A stretch of DNA of 64,000 bases from Cristatella mucedo. Its lineage: Eukaryota > Bryozoa > Phylactolaemata > Cristatellidae. The notes under the pieces were generated by a model. It was not told the origin of the DNA. It did no database searches and was given only the letters and a program-made list of their open reading frames with translations. Position numbers and translations under genes: made by a program. Shown piece after piece: positions 59,000-64,000 of this stretch. The DNA lies in contig WPIO01000002.1 of NCBI GenBank assembly GCA_009760855.2, positions 10,550,501 through 10,614,500 on the forward strand. Reading direction: 5' to 3'. Every line of letters starts with the position of its first letter. The first letter of the stretch is position 1.

Positions 59000-60153
59000 G
59001 GGAGGGCTGTGAAGGTGCAATGAAGCCGGCGCGGTGAGGGCAAAAGGCGCGCAGACGGCTGTCCCTTTGCGGCCTACTTATTAGGCAAACCGCCGACAGC
59101 GGCAGCAGAGTCTCAGCTCGGCTAAGTGCTCCGGCGCTCGCGCTCCGGCGCAGCCGGCAGCGCGAGCCGTAATTCACAGCCGCGGCGCACGAACGTTGGC
59201 GAGCTCGGAAACGCTGGCGGCCAAAACAATTCGCGCAGGACAGCCTGGATTGGCGAGAACTCATCAAACGCGTGCGAGCGGCAACTCGCCAGAAAAAAAG
59301 CAGCCGAGAACGCACCAAATCAATCGCTTGGCCCTCTTACCATCGTCAGCGGCGACGCAGTACACGCGCGACGTTTCTCCCGCGCCGGCGGTCCCTTTTG
59401 AACTATGCTGAACTATGACACGGACAACGGCGACAGCATGTGGAATGCACCACGGCCGTGGCGATAGAGCTCCGTGTGACAGCCGAGGAAAGTTTTACAA
59501 AAATTAGATTTGAATTACGCAGCAGGCCAGACACGAATAGCTATCAGCCGCCCGAAGGCTTGGAAGCGATCGAATCGGAAGCCATGTATATCTATGATGG
59601 ATGCAATGGTTATCTATGACGGAAGCCGATCCACCTATAGCGAGCGAGCCCATTTCGCGATGTTGTTGAACTGATGTGACGTCTGAGCGGACGGCCCCGA
59701 CCTTTCCCTGTCGTCGGCCTTCATTGGAACACGTGCCTACACTGAAGGCCGTCGCTGATAAACTCTCCCTAGGCCAGCCTCAAGCTGTCCACAGTTTTGA
59801 AACTGACCGCTCGTAGTCGTTCATTCGTCTTGGGGCCCTGCGGCTGCGGCCCTCAATCCCAACCACCGACGCCCTCCTCGTCTCCGACGCAAGGCCGCAC
59901 CGCTCGGTGGGCGACGCGGCAGCCGACCGCCCTATATTCGTACGACTTCGTCTGTTCAATAAGGTACGCGGCGACAGCTGACACGTCGGCCGCTCCGCAC
60001 CGAGACCACGTTGGCAACGCCTTGACGTCCTCAGCCGCGGCCTGCGCCGGCCGCGACGCTCATCTCCGCCGCGGTGCTCTCGCTTAATGGCGATGCCGTC
60101 TCGAGCCCGAACTGAACGCTTGCCGTCGCGTATTTTCTCGCTCCTCCGCGCAG
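59000..60153. promoter_or_regulatory. CpG-rich block between two divergent genes
   Basis: CpG-dense sequence directly before the plus-strand SPIDR-like exon, and the first such block upstream of the minus-strand MTUS-type gene. It ends in a good acceptor (ctcctccgcgcag) at 60153. A donor AAG|GTACGC after 59963 would give a 190-bp 5'-UTR intron. Promoter role is inferred from composition and position. Confidence 0.4.
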
Positions 60154-62583
60154 ATGGCGGTCTCGAGAAACGTCGCAACGTGGAAGCGCAGCATGGAAGG
60201 GTTCCGCGAGCTCAGCGGCGGCGGCGAAGCCTCGCAGCGAAAGACTCGCAAGAGATTGGCTTGCGCGCCAATCGCCGAGCCGCGTCCGTCGCCGCATCGC
60301 GGTGTGCCGCTGAGAGCGTGCGCGCCTCCGCGGGACGGCAACGCTGCCGCGAGCCAGCTCCAGCCACTGGCAAGTGCTGAGGACGGTGGCGATGCAGCAG
60401 CCGGCTTAGACGAGTCCGTACAGACAGTGACGTCGGACACTCCCTTAGTAAGCAAAGGCGGCGGCGGCGCGTCATTGAATAATGCCTTTGAATTTCAAAA
60501 GTCGAAGGACTCGGGTGAAGCCGAGCCGCTTGGCGGCGGCAGGCCACCGGAAGCATCATTGCCTCAGGTGTCGCCGTCAACTCTCGCCTGCGAGGTGGTA
60601 ACCGACGCCCCAGTCACTCGCCGTCGATCCGATGACTCGACCGAACTTCGAGACCAGCCGAAAAATCTGCGGTCGACTTCCGGAGGAGAGCCTTGTCGAG
60701 CGGCCGTGCGGCAGAAGTCGCGACCCGGTTCGAGCTCCTCTGATGATCGCTCGGTGTCCGTGGACGAGCAATCGCCTTCGGCAGTGGCTTGCGCACTGAG
60801 CCGCCGCCGCCGCGTTTGCTTCGGCGGCGGTGGTGGCGGCAGCAGCATGAAAGTCTCGGGCATTAGCCGCACGTTCTTCGGTCAGCAGTGCATCGGCTTT
60901 TCGCGCGTCGCCGCTCGTCGCCATCGGCTTGCCTGGTCAGCACAGCTCCGGAAGGAAGCAGCAGCCGCAAGTAATGGGCCGCCGGCCCAGGCGGTCCGCC
61001 AACCTCCTAGAGCTGCCGCCTCTCCTCCGCTGGAGTGGCAGCCGAAGCAGCGGCAGTCACTCGCCGTCCTGCGGCAGCGCAATCGATCGAACGAGCTGCC
61101 GCCTGACTTGCTCTCGACGACGATCCCGACGTGCAGTGTTACCCCGCACGCAAGTACTCGTCCGGCCGTCGGTCGCGAGAGCGCCTGCCGGGCCGGCGGC
61201 AGCACCGGAAGTGTGCCAGGACCGTGCGGCGGCGCAGCGCAGGCCGCCGCTGCTGGATCGCCGTCGGAGCCCGTCTGCTCGGCTTGGTGCTGCACGTCGG
61301 GAGCGCCCTTGCCGGCTGCCGGCATTGCGCTTCGTCGGACAGCAGCCGGTGGCGAGCGTCCTAGTTTCGCCCAAGCCACGCCACTTCATGCAGAGGTCGC
61401 GCCAGCCTTCGTCACTGTGGCGGCTGCTGCTCTTGACACCGCAGCCAAGGCGGTCGTTGGTGACGAGCATGTGCCCGCCGCTGCTGTGGCCGCTGCTTGT
61501 GGCGGCTCGGCGGAGATGGCAGCGGAGGAGCCGATCATTGTTACGCAGTGGTCGTGCATTCCGAGCGCCTCGTGGGGCACCCAGTCGATCGAGTGCGCCT
61601 CGTCGGCCACCGCTGCAGCGGAATCGCCCGGCAACGAGCAGGTGGTGCTGCTCGCCTCGACTTCCGCCGTCATCTCGGACGAGCTCACTCAAGACGACCG
61701 CTCGTGCACCTCGGTGTCTCGGCGGCCGAGCCGCTCCGCCGCGGCTCTGCCGCAGGACGGCCGGAACTCGCTCAGCCGCTGCACGCGGTCGAGCTCACCG
61801 CCGTCGCTCTCGTCCGCGTCTTCCAGTGACTTCGATCGCTCGCTGCAGGCACCCAATGGCGGTTGGGGCACGAGCTCGGAATGCACCGAGCCGTCGGATT
61901 CGATGCCGGTGGAAGACGGCAGCGGGTGGCCTACTGGCGCTCGCGTCGTTGTTGCCGGAGCCGCGCAGCAGCGGCTGTTGCAGCAGTGGCAACAACCCAT
62001 GCCAGGCCGCCGCCGGACGGTCCGGGGCGGCCTGGCGAGGCGGCTGCTTCGTCTCGTCGCTCGCCAAGCCTCGGACCGGGCCGTGTGCGAGCACGACCTC
62101 CGGAGCGACGCTACCCGATCGGCCGCCGGACGTCCGGGTGCACTCGTGCGTGTGGCACATGCGGCCGAGGTCGACGCTGGCGGCGTGCCATCGGTCGCAT
62201 GCGACGTGCTTGAGGACGACACAGACGAGCTCGGCGTGGGATCACGCGTCACCCTCGTGCTGCACGACTTTGTCGCAGGCGGCGGCAGCGGCCGCCTGGC
62301 GGTGGGAGCCGTCTTGGAGGTGTTTCTGCCCTGGACGACTCTCGCAAGCGATGGGGACACCACTCTCGTGCTTTCGCCATCGTATTATCGTGTGCGTGCT
62401 GCACCCGATGCGGCAGAAGCGGCAGTCAATCGGACCGGCGAAGCGCTTGCCGTTGACATGGGCAGAGCGTGTAACCGCGGCATGAGATTACTGCAGATCG
62501 TCACCTGTGCTTGCCTCGACCCGGCAGCTGGCAGCTGCGATGCCACGGTCGAATATACGGAGGGGCCGTTTGCGTGCCTTTAG
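60154..62583 (+). CDS. SPIDR: SPIDR-like DNA-repair scaffold protein, single open exon
   Basis: 809 codons. SPIDR is a vertebrate-known nuclear scaffold that links BLM helicase and RAD51 in homologous recombination. Residues 1-620 are Ser/Ala/Gly-rich and poorly conserved. Residues 624-750 carry the recognisable block: RGGLARRLLRLVARQASD, GRPGALVRVA, GSRVTLVLHDFVA, AVGAVLEVFLPWTTL and TLVLSPSYYRV, in the same order and spacing as the conserved SPIDR N-terminal domain (RGGLAxRL ... GxxVxIFPPWQKL ... VILNTYFCEKV). Human SPIDR goes on for several hundred residues with OB-like and zinc-finger parts; here the frame stops soon after, and AATAAA follows 234 bp later. So the gene is either a short form or is spliced onward from an internal donor. 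The ATG is the first codon after an acceptor. Antisense and +2 frames are also open because of GC bias. Family call moderately sure. Confidence 0.65.
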   Translation: MAVSRNVATWKRSMEGFRELSGGGEASQRKTRKRLACAPIAEPRPSPHRGVPLRACAPPRDGNAAASQLQPLASAEDGGDAAAGLDESVQTVTSDTPLVSKGGGGASLNNAFEFQKSKDSGEAEPLGGGRPPEASLPQVSPSTLACEVVTDAPVTRRRSDDSTELRDQPKNLRSTSGGEPCRAAVRQKSRPGSSSSDDRSVSVDEQSPSAVACALSRRRRVCFGGGGGGSSMKVSGISRTFFGQQCIGFSRVAARRHRLAWSAQLRKEAAAASNGPPAQAVRQPPRAAASPPLEWQPKQRQSLAVLRQRNRSNELPPDLLSTTIPTCSVTPHASTRPAVGRESACRAGGSTGSVPGPCGGAAQAAAAGSPSEPVCSAWCCTSGAPLPAAGIALRRTAAGGERPSFAQATPLHAEVAPAFVTVAAAALDTAAKAVVGDEHVPAAAVAAACGGSAEMAAEEPIIVTQWSCIPSASWGTQSIECASSATAAAESPGNEQVVLLASTSAVISDELTQDDRSCTSVSRRPSRSAAALPQDGRNSLSRCTRSSSPPSLSSASSSDFDRSLQAPNGGWGTSSECTEPSDSMPVEDGSGWPTGARVVVAGAAQQRLLQQWQQPMPGRRRTVRGGLARRLLRLVARQASDRAVCEHDLRSDATRSAAGRPGALVRVAHAAEVDAGGVPSVACDVLEDDTDELGVGSRVTLVLHDFVAGGGSGRLAVGAVLEVFLPWTTLASDGDTTLVLSPSYYRVRAAPDAAEAAVNRTGEALAVDMGRACNRGMRLLQIVTCACLDPAAGSCDATVEYTEGPFACL

Positions 62584-62816
62584 TGTACCAGCTGCTGTTC
62601 GATCTCGCAGAGTGCTAGCATTCCTGACTCGCGTGCCATGTGATGTGCACACGTCGACTCTCTTGTTACTTGACGTCACGAGCTCGAATGTGCGAATGTA
62701 GACATGTTTTTTTCCCTAGTTTTGCTGCTTCTGCAAGATGCCAGGTGTGATGACCATGTCCACCACTGCTTATTAGGTATTAATCGCCCTGCCAAAAATT
62801 CTAGTCACATTGCTTG

Positions 62817-62822
62817 AATAAA
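62817..62822 (+). terminator. Poly(A) signal AATAAA of the SPIDR-like gene
   Basis: Canonical hexamer 234 bp after the stop, in a T-rich 3' UTR. It supports 62583 being a real terminus for at least one transcript. Confidence 0.55.
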
Positions 62823-62829
62823 TTGCTGT

Positions 62830-63405
62830 ATTGATGATCCAATGCAGCTTAGATTATTGCATCCTTTAGGCCTATGTAAGATAATCTGTTACTTTTGTTT
62901 TGAAGAGTTGGCATCGAAGTGCATGCCGAGCAATGGTGCAATTAATGCTGGTACCTTGTAAGTTAAGAGAATGTGGCTGGTTTGAGCTCGCCATCTGCAA
63001 TAACTGACATTGGTGCTTGTATAGCGTTCACTTTTAAAATGCTGACCTAAAGGCCGGCAAGGATGTTCATGCCCGAATCAAAGAAGTCCGTTGGACCTAT
63101 TCCTACTGCCTTGCTCCTATGTTGCATTGATCTGCTAATGCCATGTATAACTGACAGCATTAATATGTCATTAGCCTCAGGTCATGTCCTAGCACCTTTA
63201 TAAAGGCTGCCGTCAGGCACTCTAGAAAGCAGCACTTGACCAAATGAACATAAGCAACTTCGTTCAGTCTCTTCTCTACCGTTTCTCTTATTAAAGGCAC
63301 TGGAACGAGTAGTGGCAGACCAGCAGAACTCATATATTGAAACTTCAAACCTAGCTAGCAAGTTCCAGTCTGATTTTAGAGCTGATCACTGCATACGGTC
63401 AGCAA
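62830..63405. other. Intergenic stretch, nothing recognised
   Basis: AT-richer sequence between the SPIDR-like 3' UTR and a LINE remnant. Confidence 0.45.
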
Positions 63406-63409
63406 TCCT

Positions 63410-63990
63410 GCCGTGAGTATTGCAGTTGCCTTGTCAAACCACTTATTCGCGACCTGCACTGACTCCCAGTCGAGCAACTCATCGACTTCAAGGTTCTGTC
63501 ACTAACTTTTAAGTCTTCACTCTTATGCTCCAGCCTACATATCAGATTTACTCCCCCACCAGGCTAATCGTCGTATCACCAGCATTTCTAAATCTTATCG
63601 TTCAGCTACACCTCATATGTACCTCAAATCCTTTTGAGACCGAGTCTTTCATTACTATGCTCTCAAAGCCTGGAACTTAACTTCGACTTGTGTCACGACA
63701 TCCCCTGACTTAATGACATTAAAGTTAAGCTAAAAACGCATATGTTTATCACAGCATTTAGTGGGTCCATGTGATTCGTCCATAGTGTGCTTATTCGTGC
63801 TGACACTTCGCATGCTCCACTAACCATATTTGCATGCTGACCCTGTGCATGACTCTAACCATGTTATGCTTGCTGTCATTGAGCTTGCTACCAATAACCC
63901 ATTCGACCATGCTTCCTCTGCAGCATACAAAATGCTGAGAAAGTTCTCTTAGGGTGATATACAAATGTATTATTATTATTATGGATCCCT
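63410..63990 (+). mobile_element. L2-type LINE 3' end, decayed
   Basis: GACCTGCACTGACTCCCAGT matches the LHWLPV-coding segment, then ACCTCAAATCCTTTTGAGAC (LKSFGD), CTAAAAACGCATATGTTTAT, the 3' UTR and the tail AGTTCTCTTAGGGTGATATA with (ATT)n. Confidence 0.85.
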
Positions 63991-64000
63991 GAGTTTCTGT

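Noticed and set aside
60929-62485. 518-codon Arg/Ser-rich ORF in another plus frame, and long antisense ORFs over the same region
   Set aside because: Shadows of the GC-rich SPIDR-like exon; only the 809-codon frame carries conserved motifs.

Overview
The window is nuclear DNA of an animal. Coding sequence is cut into many exons with GT–AG borders. The spaces are filled with LINE and SINE fragments and long microsatellites, and the genes found are animal-type: a proteasome lid subunit, an MTUS/ATIP-type microtubule protein and a SPIDR-type DNA-repair protein. I cannot name the species. An invertebrate seems more likely than a vertebrate, because the MTUS-type gene appears to carry an N-terminal CAP-Gly domain, which I do not know from vertebrate MTUS genes. 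Coding exons are very GC-rich (runs of Ala, Ser, Gly), while introns hold L2-type LINE tails ending in (ATT)n.

Layout. 1–5.8 kb: decayed LINE and SINE pieces around a CpG-rich block (about 2.4–3.7 kb) that holds a 35-copy CCG tract and two perfect hairpins; this may be the promoter and leader of the next gene. 6.0–10.4 kb, plus strand: a complete three-exon PSMD7/Rpn8 gene with a LINE and nested SINE in its second intron. 10.4–15.2 kb: repeats, a full L2-type LINE 3' end and a 386-bp hAT-type MITE with an 8-bp target-site duplication.

15.2–55.9 kb, minus strand: one large gene that I could assemble as 17 exons, all with GT–AG borders and compatible phases, giving an 1832-residue reading frame. 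It starts with a CAP-Gly domain, continues through a long Ser/Ala/Pro-rich region and ends in the coiled coil and C-terminal signature of the MTUS1/MTUS2 family. The introns contain many L2-type tails in both orientations, a second LINE family (46.0–47.8 kb), tRNA-derived SINEs, trinucleotide tracts and a direct duplication at 51.9/53.2 kb.

56–64 kb: a divergent CpG-rich region (59–60.2 kb), then on the plus strand a single large open exon (60154–62583, 809 codons) whose C-terminal part matches the conserved N-terminal domain of SPIDR; a canonical AATAAA follows. The last 0.6 kb is another LINE 3' end.

The three genes are separate housekeeping or cytoskeletal functions and do not form a pathway. 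The most unusual item is the CAP-Gly plus MTUS architecture, which would join a plus-end/tubulin-tail binding module to a microtubule-binding coiled coil in one protein.
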